Assembly (NCBI GenBank): GCA_000525025.1
Contig: JCKJ01000001.1
Coordinates: 372,001 to 436,000 of the forward strand
Origin: Methylophilaceae bacterium 11
GTDB taxonomy: Bacteria; Pseudomonadota; Gammaproteobacteria; Burkholderiales; Methylophilaceae
DNA: 64,000 bases
Direction of reading: 5' to 3'
Shown: in pieces, positions 36,516 through 46,593 of the stretch
How positions within the stretch are numbered: the first letter of the stretch is position 1
How the letters are laid out: the number at the start of each line of letters is the position of its first letter
Made by a program: the position numbers and the translations under genes
The notes under the pieces: model-generated
What the model was told of the DNA's origin: nothing
Database searches by the model: none
What the model saw: the letters and a program-made list of their open reading frames with translations, nothing else

Positions 36516-36695
36516 ATGTTTAAAAAACTAACGCAATTTTGGTCTGCAATTCGCCAGCTTTCAGGCGATGACGCCTATGAGCGTTATTTGCAGCATCATG
36601 CCGAGCATCATGTAGAAACGCCACCACTGACTCGTGAAGCGTTCTTTAAGCAATGGCAAGATGGTAAGTGGACAGGTGTTAAGCGTTGTTGCTGA
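36516..36695 (+). CDS. YbdD/YjiX-family small protein (DUF466)
   Basis: This frame encodes 59 residues: MFKKLTQFWSAIRQLSGDDA, then YERYLQHHAEHH, PLTREAFFKQWQDGKW and a terminal KRCC. This is the YbdD/YjiX family, which is nearly always adjacent to cstA or btsT and is thought to modulate the transporter. The start is 13 nt after the cstA stop, and the stop overlaps the next gene by 10 nt. Confidence 0.9.
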   Translation: MFKKLTQFWSAIRQLSGDDAYERYLQHHAEHHVETPPLTREAFFKQWQDGKWTGVKRCC

Positions 36696-36949
36696 CGGAA
36701 GCGGACGTGGCACGTGTGATTGAAATGGCTTGGGAAGATCGCACGCCATTTGAAGCAATTCAATATCAGTTTGGTTTGAATCAGGATGGTGTGATCAGGC
36801 TCATGCGTGCTCGATTAAAACTTAGTTCGTTTAAACTTTGGCGCAAACGCACACATGGTCAGAGAACAAAGCATGGTCAGCTGAGGTCATCAATGGTCGT
36901 TAGGCATCAATCAAAAGAGCACAATAAAGCAAACCGATTAGCTAATTAG
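36686..36949 (+). CDS. TIGR03643/DUF2805 family protein
   Basis: The 87-residue product matches the uncharacterised TIGR03643 (DUF2805) family: TEADVARVIEMAWEDRTPFE, IQYQFGLNQDGVIRLMR, and LKLSSFKLWRKRTHGQRTKH. The pattern looks like a helix-turn-helix, but no function is known. The start is TTG (36686 or 36689), overlapping the DUF466 gene by 10 nt. The last 25 residues are poorly conserved. Confidence 0.8.
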   Translation: MLLTEADVARVIEMAWEDRTPFEAIQYQFGLNQDGVIRLMRARLKLSSFKLWRKRTHGQRTKHGQLRSSMVVRHQSKEHNKANRLAN

Positions 36950-37143
36950 TTGTTTTGGTGCAAACGGTCAATTTGCATATATTCACCAGTGGCGTTTTTG
37001 TCAGTCTCAAAGTCGTTCTCAATCGGATCGTCTTTCACTGAGCGTCTCTTTTTGGTGGTTGCATGGTATTCCGCAATAATATAGTTAACTTGATCGTCGT
37101 GATCGGTTAATTTTTGAAACGTATTCATAAGCCAGTTAATCAT
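36946..37143 (-). CDS. Hypothetical small hydrophilic protein
   Basis: A possible 65-residue protein starting MINWLMNTFQKLTDHDDQ, or five residues later at MNTFQ. It is charged throughout, with no membrane segment or motif I recognise, and no clear ribosome-binding site. It ends in a 4-nt convergent overlap with the DUF2805 gene. It may be a strain-specific small gene or a chance frame. Confidence 0.35.
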   Translation of the reverse strand: MINWLMNTFQKLTDHDDQVNYIIAEYHATTKKRRSVKDDPIENDFETDKNATGEYMQIDRLHQNN

Positions 37144-37272
37144 TTTGCGTCACACATCACTAGGTTGTAGATGATTTGAGATGTGCAACTTGTGTGCCAA
37201 TCAGCGCAACAAAATTTTACTTTATAGCTTGTTGATTTTTATGGATTTTTTGTAGCTTTGTTTTTGTTTGAA

Positions 37273-37314
37273 GAAAAGCTGGCGTTGGGAATTAGAGCAT
37301 CTCGTCAGCTTTTC
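37273..37314. other. Separated inverted repeat in an AT-rich gap
   Basis: The region 37144-37330 has no gene. It is AT-rich and contains GAAAAGCTG (37273-37281) and CAGCTTTTC (37306-37314), a perfect 9-bp inverted pair around a 24-nt loop, just past the lgt stop. It may be a weak terminator for lgt. Confidence 0.35.
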
Positions 37315-37330
37315 AACAATGGACAGTGAT

Positions 37331-38119
37331 TTATTTGACGCTTGACCGTTTTGTTGCCAAAAAGAGTGCAACGCCAATCAACATCATGGGTAAGCTTAAC
37401 CATTGCCCCATGCTCAAGCCTAGCCCCAACAGCCCTAAATGCGCATCTGGCTCGCGTGTAAATTCCACTAAAAAGCGGAAGCTGCCGTACATGATTAGGA
37501 ATAGTGCCGAGATTTGGCCGACAGGCCTTTGTTTGCGTGAGAACCACCATAGTACCGCAAACATGACGATGCCTTCCAACATGAATTCGTAGAGTTGCGA
37601 TGGGTGGCGGGCAATCGCATCTACTTGTGGAAAAATCATGCCGTAATCACTGCCGGTAGGTCGCCCCCACAACTCACCGTTGATAAAGTTGCCCATGCGC
37701 CCAGCGCCCAAGCCCAGCGGTACCAAAGGCGCTACAAAATCCATGATTTTGAGCCATGGCTGCGGGTGTTTTTTGGTGAAGCAAAACATGGCGACTAGCA
37801 CCCCTAAGAATCCGCCATGGAAACTCATGCCGCCTTGCCAAATTTTCAATAAATTAAGTGGGTGCGCAATGAGATCAGGGAACTGATAAAACAGCATATA
37901 GCCAATGCGGCCACCCAGTATCACGCCCAATGCGCCATAAAATAGCGCGTCATCCAGCATTTGTGTGTTCCAGCCAAACCACGGTTTGTGCTTAATTTGA
38001 TATTTTCCTAGCAACAAAAACGCAACAAAACCAATCAAATACATTAAGCCATACCAATGAATGCCAAAGCTATCGGTGATTTGTATGGCTACGGGGTTAA
38101 ATTGTGGGTGGGTTAACAT
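37331..38119 (-). CDS. lgt: Prolipoprotein diacylglyceryl transferase
   Basis: Lgt transfers diacylglycerol from phosphatidylglycerol to the lipobox cysteine of prolipoproteins, the first step of lipoprotein maturation. The 262-residue inner-membrane protein has about seven helices and the Lgt signature GRMGNFINGELWGRPT, with upstream HGGFLG and the N-terminal HWYGLMYLIGF. It is divergent from ilvD with 59 bp between the start codons. Confidence 0.95.
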   Translation of the reverse strand: MLTHPQFNPVAIQITDSFGIHWYGLMYLIGFVAFLLLGKYQIKHKPWFGWNTQMLDDALFYGALGVILGGRIGYMLFYQFPDLIAHPLNLLKIWQGGMSFHGGFLGVLVAMFCFTKKHPQPWLKIMDFVAPLVPLGLGAGRMGNFINGELWGRPTGSDYGMIFPQVDAIARHPSQLYEFMLEGIVMFAVLWWFSRKQRPVGQISALFLIMYGSFRFLVEFTREPDAHLGLLGLGLSMGQWLSLPMMLIGVALFLATKRSSVK

Positions 38120-38178
38120 GAAACGCCTTAGAATGCGGTAAAATAATATTATACGTTTTAATTGCTTTGAGGTTATAC

Positions 38179-40032
38179 ATGCCAGTTTATCGTTCTCATA
38201 CTACAACACAAGGCCGCAATATGGCGGGTGCACGTGCGCTATGGCGCGCTACGGGCATGAAAGATGAGGACTTTAGCAAGCCTATCATCGCAATTTCCAA
38301 CTCATTTACACAGTTTGTACCTGGCCATGTGCACTTAAAAGACTTAGGCCAATTGGTCGCGCGTGAAATTGAGCGTGCAGGCGGCGTCGCCAAAGAATTT
38401 AATACTATTGCGGTCGATGATGGTATTGCCATGGGGCATGGCGGTATGTTGTACAGCTTGCCTAGCCGCGACTTGATTGCTGATAGCGTGGAATACATGG
38501 TCAATGCACACTGTGCTGATGCGCTGGTGTGTATTTCCAACTGTGACAAGATTACGCCGGGCATGCTGATGGCCGCTTTGCGTTTGAATATTCCGGTAGT
38601 GTTCGTGTCCGGTGGCCCAATGGAAGCGGGTAAAGTCAATTGGCAAGGGACGACACATAAGCTGGATTTAGTGGATGCCATGGTAGCCGCGGCTGACAGT
38701 AAAGTGTCTGATGCCGAATCCGACGCCATTGAGCGTTCTGCTTGCCCAACGTGTGGTTCATGTTCAGGTATGTTCACTGCCAACTCGATGAACTGTTTAA
38801 CCGAGGCTTTGGGCTTGAGCTTGCCTGGTAATGGCTCCACTTTGGCTACCCATGGTGCGCGTAAGCAATTGTTTTTACAGGCGGGTCGCTTGATTGTGGA
38901 TTTGGCTAAACGCCATTACGAGCAAGATGATTACACGGTGTTACCACGTTCAATTGCAAATTTTAAAGCGTTTGAAAATGCCATGAGTTTAGATGTGGCC
39001 ATGGGCGGTTCTACCAATACCGTATTGCATTTGTTGGCTGCTGCGCACGAGGCTGGCGTGGATTTTACGATGAAAGACATTGACCGTATTTCTCGCCATG
39101 TGCCGTGCGTATGTAAAGTAGCGCCTGCGACAGCGAAATATCATATGGAAGATGTGCACCGCGCGGGTGGTGTGATGGGGATATTAAGCGAGTTGAATCG
39201 TGCGGGCGTGATTCATGGTGATACGCCGACCGTACATAGTCCAACCTTGTCAGCCGCTTTGGAAAAATGGGATATCACTACCACGCAAGACGAAGAAGTG
39301 AAGAAATTCTTCCGTGCCGCACCGGGTGGCATTTCTACCACCATTGCATTTTCACAAAGTATGTTATGGCCTGAATTGGATATAGACCGCGCCGAAGGCT
39401 GTATTCGCGATAAAGCGCACGCTTACTCGCAAGATGGCGGCTTGGCTGTACTTTACGGCAATATTGCACTGGATGGCTGTATTGTGAAAACGGCTGGGGT
39501 TGATGACAGTATTCTTAAATTTACAGGCCGTGCCCGTATTTTTGAAAGCCAAGATGCCGCAGTAGAAGCGATTCTTGCGGATAGCGTTGTTGCGGGTGAT
39601 GTAGTGGTGATTCGTTATGAAGGCCCACGCGGTGGGCCTGGCATGCAAGAAATGTTGTACCCAACCTCTTACCTGAAATCTAAAGGACTTGGCAAGGAAT
39701 GTGCTTTGCTTACAGATGGCAGGTTCTCAGGTGGTACATCAGGGTTGAGTATCGGTCATGCCTCACCAGAGGCTGCAGAAGGTGGGGCCATTGGCTTGGT
39801 AGAAGAGGGCGATACGATAGAGATTGATATCCCTAACCGCACCATCCACTTGAATATCAGTGATGCAGAAATGTCGGACCGCCGTGCGCACATGGAAGCC
39901 AAAGGCAAGGATGCCTGGAAGCCGCAAAATCGCGAGCGTTATGTCTCACCAGCATTGCGTGCTTATGCCGCCATGAGTACTTCTGCCGCCAAAGGTGCGG
40001 TGCGTGATGTCGCACAAATTGAAAGAAACTAA
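38179..40032 (+). CDS. ilvD: Dihydroxy-acid dehydratase
   Basis: IlvD dehydrates dihydroxy acids to the keto acids of isoleucine and valine synthesis using an iron-sulfur cluster. The ATG at 38179 (617 residues) has GAGG 5-6 nt upstream and gives the canonical [20 protein letters not shown]. Cluster cysteines are visible in [13 protein letters not shown] and [17 protein letters not shown], and the C-terminal [20 protein letters not shown] is typical. A mutarotase-like gene follows at once. Confidence 0.96.
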   Translation: MPVYRSHTTTQGRNMAGARALWRATGMKDEDFSKPIIAISNSFTQFVPGHVHLKDLGQLVAREIERAGGVAKEFNTIAVDDGIAMGHGGMLYSLPSRDLIADSVEYMVNAHCADALVCISNCDKITPGMLMAALRLNIPVVFVSGGPMEAGKVNWQGTTHKLDLVDAMVAAADSKVSDAESDAIERSACPTCGSCSGMFTANSMNCLTEALGLSLPGNGSTLATHGARKQLFLQAGRLIVDLAKRHYEQDDYTVLPRSIANFKAFENAMSLDVAMGGSTNTVLHLLAAAHEAGVDFTMKDIDRISRHVPCVCKVAPATAKYHMEDVHRAGGVMGILSELNRAGVIHGDTPTVHSPTLSAALEKWDITTTQDEEVKKFFRAAPGGISTTIAFSQSMLWPELDIDRAEGCIRDKAHAYSQDGGLAVLYGNIALDGCIVKTAGVDDSILKFTGRARIFESQDAAVEAILADSVVAGDVVVIRYEGPRGGPGMQEMLYPTSYLKSKGLGKECALLTDGRFSGGTSGLSIGHASPEAAEGGAIGLVEEGDTIEIDIPNRTIHLNISDAEMSDRRAHMEAKGKDAWKPQNRERYVSPALRAYAAMSTSAAKGAVRDVAQIERN

Positions 40033-40036
40033 TACT

Positions 40037-40975
40037 ATGGCCAAAAACAGTATGGAAAATATTTTGCTAGCCACACAAGCTAACCTAGAGGGCACGGTAG
40101 CACACCCGCATCTTACATTTACAGAAGATGAAAATGGTTTGCAGTATATTGAGGTCGATAATCAATATGCAAAGGCTAAAATTGCATTACAGGGTGGTCA
40201 GGTCATTCAATGGCAGCCAAAATCAGAAAAGCATCCTGTATTATGGCTATCCGATCATGCAAGATATGTAAAAGGCCGTTCCATCCGTGGTGGCGTACCT
40301 ATCTGTTGGCCGTGGTTTGGTGCACACCCTACCGATAGCACTTTGTGTCCGCATGGCTTTGCGCGCGTGATTCCTTGGCAATTTATCGATGCAGATTCTA
40401 CTTATTCTGGCGCAACGCGTATTGCATTACAAATGATGCACACGCCGGAAGCACAACGCCAATTGTCTTACCCTTATGTCTTGACATTGATGTTGACGAT
40501 TGGCCGTCGCCTTAAAATCGATTTGGCGACTACCAACAAAGCGGCACACCCGTTCATGATTGGCGAAGCATTTCACACTTACCTTAATGTCAGCGATATT
40601 GAGAAGATTAGAATCACAGGCTTGCAAGAGTGTTTGTATGCCGACAAAGTAAGGCAGTATGAGCGCCATGTAGAACATAGCCTGCTGAAATTTAATGGTG
40701 AGTTTGACCGTGTTTACCTTAACCACAGTGCTGACTGCATTGTGCACGACTCTGACTATAACCGATTGGTACGTGTGTCCAAATCCGGCAGTAATACCAC
40801 GGTGGTATGGACGCCTTGGGAAGAAAAAGCGCATGCACTTGGCGATATGGGTAATGACGATGAATGGCGTAAAATGATTTGCGTAGAGTCCGCCAATGCC
40901 ATGGAAAACTCGATTGTGATTAACCCTGGTAGAACACATAATTTCTCTGTGGAGTACAGTGTCGAGTCTCTCTAG
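40037..40975 (+). CDS. D-hexose-6-phosphate mutarotase (YeaD-like)
   Basis: The 312-residue product is an aldose-1-epimerase-fold protein of the YeaD family, which interconverts anomers of hexose 6-phosphates. Recognisable parts are ALQGGQVIQWQP, RGGVPICWPWFGAHP, HGFARVIPWQ, the catalytic-type EAFHTYLNV, and VVWTPWEEKA. The start is 5 nt after ilvD; an ATG at 40052 is the alternative. Co-transcription with ilvD is likely. Confidence 0.88.
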   Translation: MAKNSMENILLATQANLEGTVAHPHLTFTEDENGLQYIEVDNQYAKAKIALQGGQVIQWQPKSEKHPVLWLSDHARYVKGRSIRGGVPICWPWFGAHPTDSTLCPHGFARVIPWQFIDADSTYSGATRIALQMMHTPEAQRQLSYPYVLTLMLTIGRRLKIDLATTNKAAHPFMIGEAFHTYLNVSDIEKIRITGLQECLYADKVRQYERHVEHSLLKFNGEFDRVYLNHSADCIVHDSDYNRLVRVSKSGSNTTVVWTPWEEKAHALGDMGNDDEWRKMICVESANAMENSIVINPGRTHNFSVEYSVESL

Positions 40976-41104
40976 ATCTTGATATCGATGGCTAGCGTTG
41001 TCCAATATTTTAATGTTGGGTCAACCTAGTCCCTTGGTATCACGTTAAAGGTTTGCAACCCAAGTGTTTAGCGCATGCAGCCGTTTAAAAACTCCAACAG
41101 ACTA

Positions 41105-41132
41105 TTGTAGATTTTTAAATTATAGGTATGAT
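41105..41132 (+). promoter_or_regulatory. Candidate sigma70 promoter of the cytochrome c gene
   Basis: TTGTAG (41105-41110) and TATGAT (41127-41132) are separated by 16 bp, about 60 bp upstream of the ATG at 41193. The 217-bp gap 40976-41192 holds no other gene I can support. Confidence 0.5.
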
Positions 41133-41192
41133 GCTGCATGCAAAAAATATTGCAGATGTAATATAAATTTAACGGTAATTCAAGGAGATAGC

Positions 41193-41516
41193 ATGAAAGT
41201 TTTATTATCAACAATCGCGGCGGCCACCATGTTATTAGCTGGTCAGGTCAATGCTGCAGATGCAGAAGCCGCTAAAGCACTTGCACAAAAAAGTGGCTGT
41301 TTAGCTTGCCATAGTATCGATAAAAAAGTATTAGGCCCATCTTACAAAGATGTTGCTGCCAAATACAAAGGCGACAAAACTGCAGAAGCTAAATTAGTAG
41401 AAAAAGTGAAAAAAGGTGGTAGCGGTGTTTGGGGTCCTATGCCTATGCCAGCCAATAGCCCACAAGTGAAAGACGACGACATTAAAACAATCGTACAATG
41501 GGTATTATCACTGTAA
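41193..41516 (+). CDS. Small periplasmic cytochrome c (c-551/c8 class)
   Basis: The ATG at 41193 has AAGGAG 8 nt upstream and gives a 107-residue precursor with a signal peptide cleaved near VNA-ADA. The mature protein is about 85 residues with one heme site CLACH (residues 36-40) and a later Met ligand in WGPMPMPANSP, the pattern of class I cytochrome c-551/c8. It would carry electrons in the periplasm, in a methylotroph possibly from a dehydrogenase to an oxidase; the partner is not shown by context. It is monocistronic, with its own promoter and terminator. Confidence 0.92.
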   Translation: MKVLLSTIAAATMLLAGQVNAADAEAAKALAQKSGCLACHSIDKKVLGPSYKDVAAKYKGDKTAEAKLVEKVKKGGSGVWGPMPMPANSPQVKDDDIKTIVQWVLSL

Positions 41517-41534
41517 TTTAGCACGACGAATTTT

Positions 41535-41562
41535 AAAGCCAGCTTTTCAGCTGGCTTTTTTA
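41535..41562. terminator. Intrinsic terminator after the cytochrome c gene
   Basis: AAAGCCAGCT (41535-41544) and AGCTGGCTTT (41549-41558) form a perfect 10-bp stem with a 4-nt loop, followed by a T-tract. An A-run on the other side also suits the convergent SNF-type gene. The stem shares AAAGCCAGC/GCTGGCTTT with the alpha-operon terminator. Confidence 0.9.
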
Positions 41563-41574
41563 TTGTCTATTCAC

Positions 41575-42924
41575 TTAACTCACCAGCCCGAGTAGGTAGA
41601 TAAATACGGCAAAAATGGCGATAGGAGCAACATAGTTATTGGTGACTGTCCAGATTTGATAGGCCTTCCGCTTCAGGTTTAGCTCATCTTGTAAGTGGTT
41701 TTTCTTCATTACATATCCAGCAAAAATGGCCATCATTAATCCACCCAGTGGCAGCATGATGGTCGATGTTAATTTATCTAACGTATCAAAAATACCTAAG
41801 CCAAATATGATGGTGACTGTTTTCCACGTGCTAAAAGAGAGTGATACCGCGATACCTAATAGCCAGATGGCAATACCCAAGACCAATGTAGCATGTGTGC
41901 GTTTGACTTGCGTGTTCTCCACAACCCAGGCAATCGTTGGCTCTACTAAAGAAATGGCGGATGTCCACGCTGCAAAGGCCACCAGCGTGAAAAACAATAC
42001 CGCGATAAAACTGCCACCGGGCATATGACCAAATGCGATAGGCAGTGTTTGGAATATCAGTCCGGGCCCCGCATTAGGCGCAAGATGATTTGCGAATACA
42101 AGTGAATAGATCGCCAGACCAACCAATAACCCTAGCATGGTGTCGGCAATCGCGATGTAGATGGTGGTTTTGGCAATAGAAACATTGCGTTGCAGATAGG
42201 AACCGTACACCATCACCGCACCCATGCCTAAGCTTAATGAGAAGAATGCGTGTCCGAGTGCAGAAAGCACTGCCACGGGTGTGATTTTTGTGAAATCAAA
42301 GGTAAACATAAATTGATAAGCTGCATGCATATCACCCACCGACATGCTGTAACCCAGCAATATGAGCAGAATCGCAAATAATGCAGGGATTAAAATATTA
42401 TTGGCTTTTTCTAAACCAGCGCTTACTCCCCGTGCAACGACGCTCATCGTCATTACCATAAACAGGCTATGCCAGAAAATGAGCGTGATTGGGCTGTTAA
42501 GGAGTGCTTCAAAATTCTGAGCGGATTGTGTGGCAGAAATGTTGTGAAAAGTACCTTGCGTGGAAACAGCAATATAGCTAAGCACCCAGCCGCCAATCAC
42601 GCTGTAAAAACCTAATATCAGCACCCCGGCTAGCATGCCAGCAGCACCTAGGTATTTCCAATGGGTGGAAGCGTTCGCCTCTAAGGCCAATTGTTGCATG
42701 GCGTTATACGGATTTTTTTGCGCGCGGCGACCGAGCATGATTTCGGTCATCATCAGTGGGATACCCACAAAGAAAATACAAGCAATAAACACCAGCACAA
42801 ACGCGCTACCGCCATTCACGCCAATCATGTAAGGCAACTTCCATATGTTGCCTAGCCCAATGGCAGAGCCTGCGGTGGCGAGCATAAAGGTCCAGCGGTT
42901 TTTCCATGCACCACGATGCTGCAT
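41575..42924 (-). CDS. Sodium-dependent transporter, SNF family
   Basis: The ATG at 42924 (449 residues) has AGGAG 8-9 nt upstream and begins MQHRGAWKNRWTFMLATAGS. The family signature SAIGLGNIWKLPYMIGVNGG in the first helix marks the neurotransmitter:sodium symporter family, which imports amino acids with Na+. About 11-12 helices are expected. It lies 13 nt after the AGCS-type symporter gene and is probably co-transcribed. Substrate unknown. Confidence 0.9.
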   Translation of the reverse strand: MQHRGAWKNRWTFMLATAGSAIGLGNIWKLPYMIGVNGGSAFVLVFIACIFFVGIPLMMTEIMLGRRAQKNPYNAMQQLALEANASTHWKYLGAAGMLAGVLILGFYSVIGGWVLSYIAVSTQGTFHNISATQSAQNFEALLNSPITLIFWHSLFMVMTMSVVARGVSAGLEKANNILIPALFAILLILLGYSMSVGDMHAAYQFMFTFDFTKITPVAVLSALGHAFFSLSLGMGAVMVYGSYLQRNVSIAKTTIYIAIADTMLGLLVGLAIYSLVFANHLAPNAGPGLIFQTLPIAFGHMPGGSFIAVLFFTLVAFAAWTSAISLVEPTIAWVVENTQVKRTHATLVLGIAIWLLGIAVSLSFSTWKTVTIIFGLGIFDTLDKLTSTIMLPLGGLMMAIFAGYVMKKNHLQDELNLKRKAYQIWTVTNNYVAPIAIFAVFIYLLGLVS

Positions 42925-42937
42925 TAAAAACTCCTTG

Positions 42938-44269
42938 TTACTTTTCCTTACTTGAGAAGTAGCGGTCTGTTTCTTGTTTAATGATTTTTGATAACAGCAA
43001 TAAGCCAATGAGATTAGGAATCGCCATCATACCGTTCATCAGGTCTGAGAAGTTCCACACGAATTCCAAGCTGGTGACAGCACCTACCATGACTGCAATA
43101 GTAAATACCACGCGATAGATTTTAATCGCGTGTGGCCCAAACAAAAATTCAATCGCTTTTTCGCCATAATAATTCCAGCCGATAACAGTGGAGTATGCAA
43201 ATAACGCAATAGAGATAGCAACCAGCACATTGCCGGCAGGGCCTAAGGTTTCAGCCATGCTGGCGCTGGTGAGCTCAGCTGGGCCAACGCCTTGTGTCCA
43301 GCTGCTGGCAGTGAGGATGACCAAGGCAGTCATGGAGCAAACCACTAAGGTATCGATAAACGTTTGTGTCATGCTCACCAAAGCTTGCTTGACTGGGTCG
43401 TTAGTACGCGCGGCTGCGGCTGCAATTGGAGCCGAGCCTAGTCCGGACTCGTTAGAAAAGACACCGCGTGCAATACCATAACGCATTGCGGCGGCAATAG
43501 TGGCGCCAACAAATCCACCGGTGGCTGCGGCAGGGTTAAATGCATGGTAAAAAATTAAGCCGAATGCATGTGGAATTTCACTGGCATTGAGTGCCAGCAC
43601 AAACAAGCTGCACCCCACATAAATTGCAATCATGACCGGAACTAAGTACGACGTAAATTTACTGATGCTGCGGATGCCTCCTAAAATCACTAGTCCGGTC
43701 AATAATGTCAACACAATGCCGGTAGTGACTACGGGGATATGAAATGTAGCCTCAAATATTTTGGCAGTGGCATTCACCTGCGTCATGTTACCAATGCCAA
43801 ATGCGGCACAGGCTGTGAATATCGCAAATAATGTGCCTAGCCAAGGCAGGCCTGCTCCATGTGTAAGGTAATACATGGGGCCACCACGCATGCCATGCGG
43901 GCCTTTTTCGCGGTATTTTACTGCCAACACAGCTTCGCTGTATTTAGTGGCCATGCCAACCAGACCGGTGACCCACATCCAAAACACGGCGCCTGGGCCG
44001 CCCATGGTAATGGCGGTTGCTACACCAACGATGTTGCCAATACCGACAGTCGCTGCCAGTGCAGTCATCAGCGCTGCAAAATGGCTAATATCACCTTCAT
44101 GGTGATGATCTTTTTGGAAAATCAGGCGAAAGGCGTGGGGCAGTGCGCGAAATTGCATGCCTTTCAGTAGGATGGTGAGATATAGGCCGGTGCCGACCAA
44201 TAAGGTCAGCATAACAGGCCCCCATACAATACTAGATAACGTGGCGACGAGTTGTTCAATAGCTTGCAT
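42938..44269 (-). CDS. Alanine/glycine:cation symporter family (AGCS)
   Basis: The 443-residue membrane protein has the AGCS family patterns TALAATVGIGNIVGVATAIT, GGPGAVFWMWVTGLVGMATK, GGPMYYL, and NESGLGSAPIAAAAARTNDP. Such carriers import small amino acids with Na+ or H+. It is the first of two adjacent sodium symporter genes on this strand, suggesting an amino-acid scavenging pair. Confidence 0.92.
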   Translation of the reverse strand: MQAIEQLVATLSSIVWGPVMLTLLVGTGLYLTILLKGMQFRALPHAFRLIFQKDHHHEGDISHFAALMTALAATVGIGNIVGVATAITMGGPGAVFWMWVTGLVGMATKYSEAVLAVKYREKGPHGMRGGPMYYLTHGAGLPWLGTLFAIFTACAAFGIGNMTQVNATAKIFEATFHIPVVTTGIVLTLLTGLVILGGIRSISKFTSYLVPVMIAIYVGCSLFVLALNASEIPHAFGLIFYHAFNPAAATGGFVGATIAAAMRYGIARGVFSNESGLGSAPIAAAAARTNDPVKQALVSMTQTFIDTLVVCSMTALVILTASSWTQGVGPAELTSASMAETLGPAGNVLVAISIALFAYSTVIGWNYYGEKAIEFLFGPHAIKIYRVVFTIAVMVGAVTSLEFVWNFSDLMNGMMAIPNLIGLLLLSKIIKQETDRYFSSKEK

Positions 44270-44332
44270 GGATGGCTCCCTTTTTAACGGATTATAGTCA
44301 CAAATGGCGCCAGATTGATAGTGAATGCTGGT

Positions 44333-45649
44333 TTAGCTCTTAAAGTGATGTGTCAGTACGGTCGTCATAGATAAGTGATCGGCCACGCCAGCACTTTCAC
44401 GCACGCTATGCATTGCCCACATGGCATTGCCTACATCCACACTGGCAACACCTAAGCGAGAGGCGATAATAGGGCCAATCGTGCTACCGCATCCTAAATC
44501 GGTACGATGTGCATATTGCTGGTACGGCACGCCTGCGCGCTCACATAGCTGGATAAAACGTGCAGCGGTATCTGCGTTGGTGCTATAGCGTTGGTTGACG
44601 TTGGTTTTAATGACAGGGCCTTGATTCACTCTGACATGGTGGCATGGTTCGTACACGCCAGCGTGATTCGGGTGAAAAGCGTGTGCCATATCGGCGCTGA
44701 TAAAGAAACTATTGGCCAACGCGCGCAATCGACCCTCTTCATTGGTGTCGGTAGCGCTACATATGCGCTGGATAATATCTTGCATGAAGCTACCACCAGC
44801 GCCGGTTGCACTCTCACTGCCTACTTCTTCATGGTCAAATAAGGCGCAGATAGCGGTGGCCTCTTGATCGTGGGTGTCCAACAACGCACATAAAGCGGCA
44901 TGACAAGAAGCCAGATTGTCTAATTGGCTGTTGGCAATAAAATCTTCATCCACGCCCCAGAAACTGCCTTTTTGGGTGTCGTAGACATTCAAATCCCAGG
45001 TGAGAATATCCTTGGCTGCAATGTTTAATTGTTGCGCGATTTTATTGGTAAATAAGGCATAGGCTTCTTCATGATTAGGCGATAAGCCAAAAATCAATGG
45101 TAGGCCGGTTTGTTTATTGAGCACTAACCCTTTATCGTTTACTTCCCGATTCATATGAATGGCTAGGTTGGGTAAGCGCACTACAGATTGGTCAAATTGA
45201 ATCAGATGGGTATCAAAGCCGTTGCCATTTCTTACATTCACACGGCCTGCCAAACTTAAATCACGGTCGGTAAATGTAGCGAGAATCGGGCCGCCATAGA
45301 CTTCCACCCCAAGTTGCGCGATACCCTCATTGCTTTGCGCTGCTTTTGGTTTGATACGCAACCCCGGGGAATCGGTATGTGCGCCCACCATGCGAAAGCC
45401 TGCCTCGGCGGTAGGTTGTTTGCCGAGCACAAAAGCAATGATAGACGCGCCATCACGTACTACAAAATAGCGTCCATTTTTTTTAAATTGCCAAGGTTCG
45501 TTTTCACGTAAGGACTTAAAGCCGTTGGCTTTAAGCATGGCTGCCGTGGTTGCCACTACATGCCATGGGCTTGGGCTGGTGTCGATGTAATCGAGAAGCG
45601 CTTGCGCGGAGGCCTTGGCTTGGGGTGTGATGTTAAGTTGAAGCGTCAT
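44333..45649 (-). CDS. apeB: M18-family aminopeptidase (aspartyl aminopeptidase type)
   Basis: The ATG at 45649 overlaps the hemF stop (ATGA) and gives 438 residues starting [17 protein letters not shown]18 enzymes are di-zinc aminopeptidases preferring acidic N-terminal residues. The metal-site motifs are present: [42 protein letters not shown] and [11 protein letters not shown]. It is the last gene of a purH-purD-hemF-apeB row. Confidence 0.92.
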   Translation of the reverse strand: MTLQLNITPQAKASAQALLDYIDTSPSPWHVVATTAAMLKANGFKSLRENEPWQFKKNGRYFVVRDGASIIAFVLGKQPTAEAGFRMVGAHTDSPGLRIKPKAAQSNEGIAQLGVEVYGGPILATFTDRDLSLAGRVNVRNGNGFDTHLIQFDQSVVRLPNLAIHMNREVNDKGLVLNKQTGLPLIFGLSPNHEEAYALFTNKIAQQLNIAAKDILTWDLNVYDTQKGSFWGVDEDFIANSQLDNLASCHAALCALLDTHDQEATAICALFDHEEVGSESATGAGGSFMQDIIQRICSATDTNEEGRLRALANSFFISADMAHAFHPNHAGVYEPCHHVRVNQGPVIKTNVNQRYSTNADTAARFIQLCERAGVPYQQYAHRTDLGCGSTIGPIIASRLGVASVDVGNAMWAMHSVRESAGVADHLSMTTVLTHHFKS

Positions 45650-46578
45650 GGCTGCACCCACTGTTTGTCGATGAGGAAGTCTGTATAAAGTTTTGCTTCT
45701 GGTGTACCAGCTTCTGGCTTCCAGTCGTAACGCCATTTCACAATCGGTGGCATAGAAAGCAGGATAGATTCAGTGCGTCCATTCGACTGTAAGCCAAATA
45801 AGGTACCACGGTCAAATACCAGATTGAATTCGACATAGCGCCCACGGCGATAAGCTTGGAAGTCACGCTCACGCTCACCATATGGCGTATCTTTTCTGCG
45901 TTGTGCAATCGGTAGATAGGCGTTTAAAAATGCATCGCCCACCGCTTTCAGCATGGCAAAACTTTGCTCAAAGCCCAATGCGTTGAAGTCGTCAAAGAAA
46001 ATACCACCAATGCCGCGCGGCTCTTTACGATGTTTCAAATGAAAGTACTCATCGCAATGCTGCTTAAATTTTGGGTAGAGTGCTTCGCCAAAAGGCGCAA
46101 GTGCATCGCGACAGGTGCGATGGAAATGCACGCAATCTTCTTCAAAGCCATAATAGGGTGTGAGGTCCATGCCGCCGCCAAACCACCAGATATCTTCTGT
46201 TGATTGTGAGGCGGCTTCGTTGTTTTCACTAGGGGCTTTTGCCACAAAGAACCGCACATTCATATGCACTGTAGGAATGAATGGATTACGCGGATGAAAT
46301 ACCAAAGAAACACCCATGGCTTCCCATGTTCTGCCCGCTGCTTCTGGATGTGCCAAGCTGGCAGATGGCGGCAGTTTGTTGCCCATCACGTGAGATAAGC
46401 CTACGCCGGCGCGCTCAAATACATTGCCTTCTTCTAATAGACAAGAGTTGCCGCCGCCACCTTCTGGGCGCTGCCAGCTATCTTGCAAGAAGTTTTTACC
46501 ATCGACTAGCTCAATGGCCTCTACAATTTTGCTTTGTAGGCTTTGCAGATATTCAAAAACCGCTTGCGGATCAATCAT
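45646..46578 (-). CDS. hemF: Oxygen-dependent coproporphyrinogen III oxidase
   Basis: HemF converts coproporphyrinogen III to protoporphyrinogen IX with O2, so the pathway is aerobic. The 310-residue product matches the family: [53 protein letters not shown], and [20 protein letters not shown]. It is 15 nt after purD and overlaps apeB by 4 nt. Confidence 0.96.
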   Translation of the reverse strand: MIDPQAVFEYLQSLQSKIVEAIELVDGKNFLQDSWQRPEGGGGNSCLLEEGNVFERAGVGLSHVMGNKLPPSASLAHPEAAGRTWEAMGVSLVFHPRNPFIPTVHMNVRFFVAKAPSENNEAASQSTEDIWWFGGGMDLTPYYGFEEDCVHFHRTCRDALAPFGEALYPKFKQHCDEYFHLKHRKEPRGIGGIFFDDFNALGFEQSFAMLKAVGDAFLNAYLPIAQRRKDTPYGERERDFQAYRRGRYVEFNLVFDRGTLFGLQSNGRTESILLSMPPIVKWRYDWKPEAGTPEAKLYTDFLIDKQWVQP

Positions 46579-46593
46579 AGCGTGAGTGTTTTT

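Noticed and set aside
38196-38840. 214-codon minus-strand open frame opposite ilvD
   Set aside because: Fully inside ilvD in antisense, no motif; ilvD is complete and conserved.
41064-41192. 43-residue N-terminal extension of the cytochrome c
   Set aside because: It covers the promoter and ribosome-binding site; the ATG at 41193 gives a normal signal peptide.
45650-45736. 29-residue N-terminal extension of apeB
   Set aside because: It lies within the hemF 3' end and is not conserved in M18 enzymes; the ATGA overlap start at 45649 fits better.
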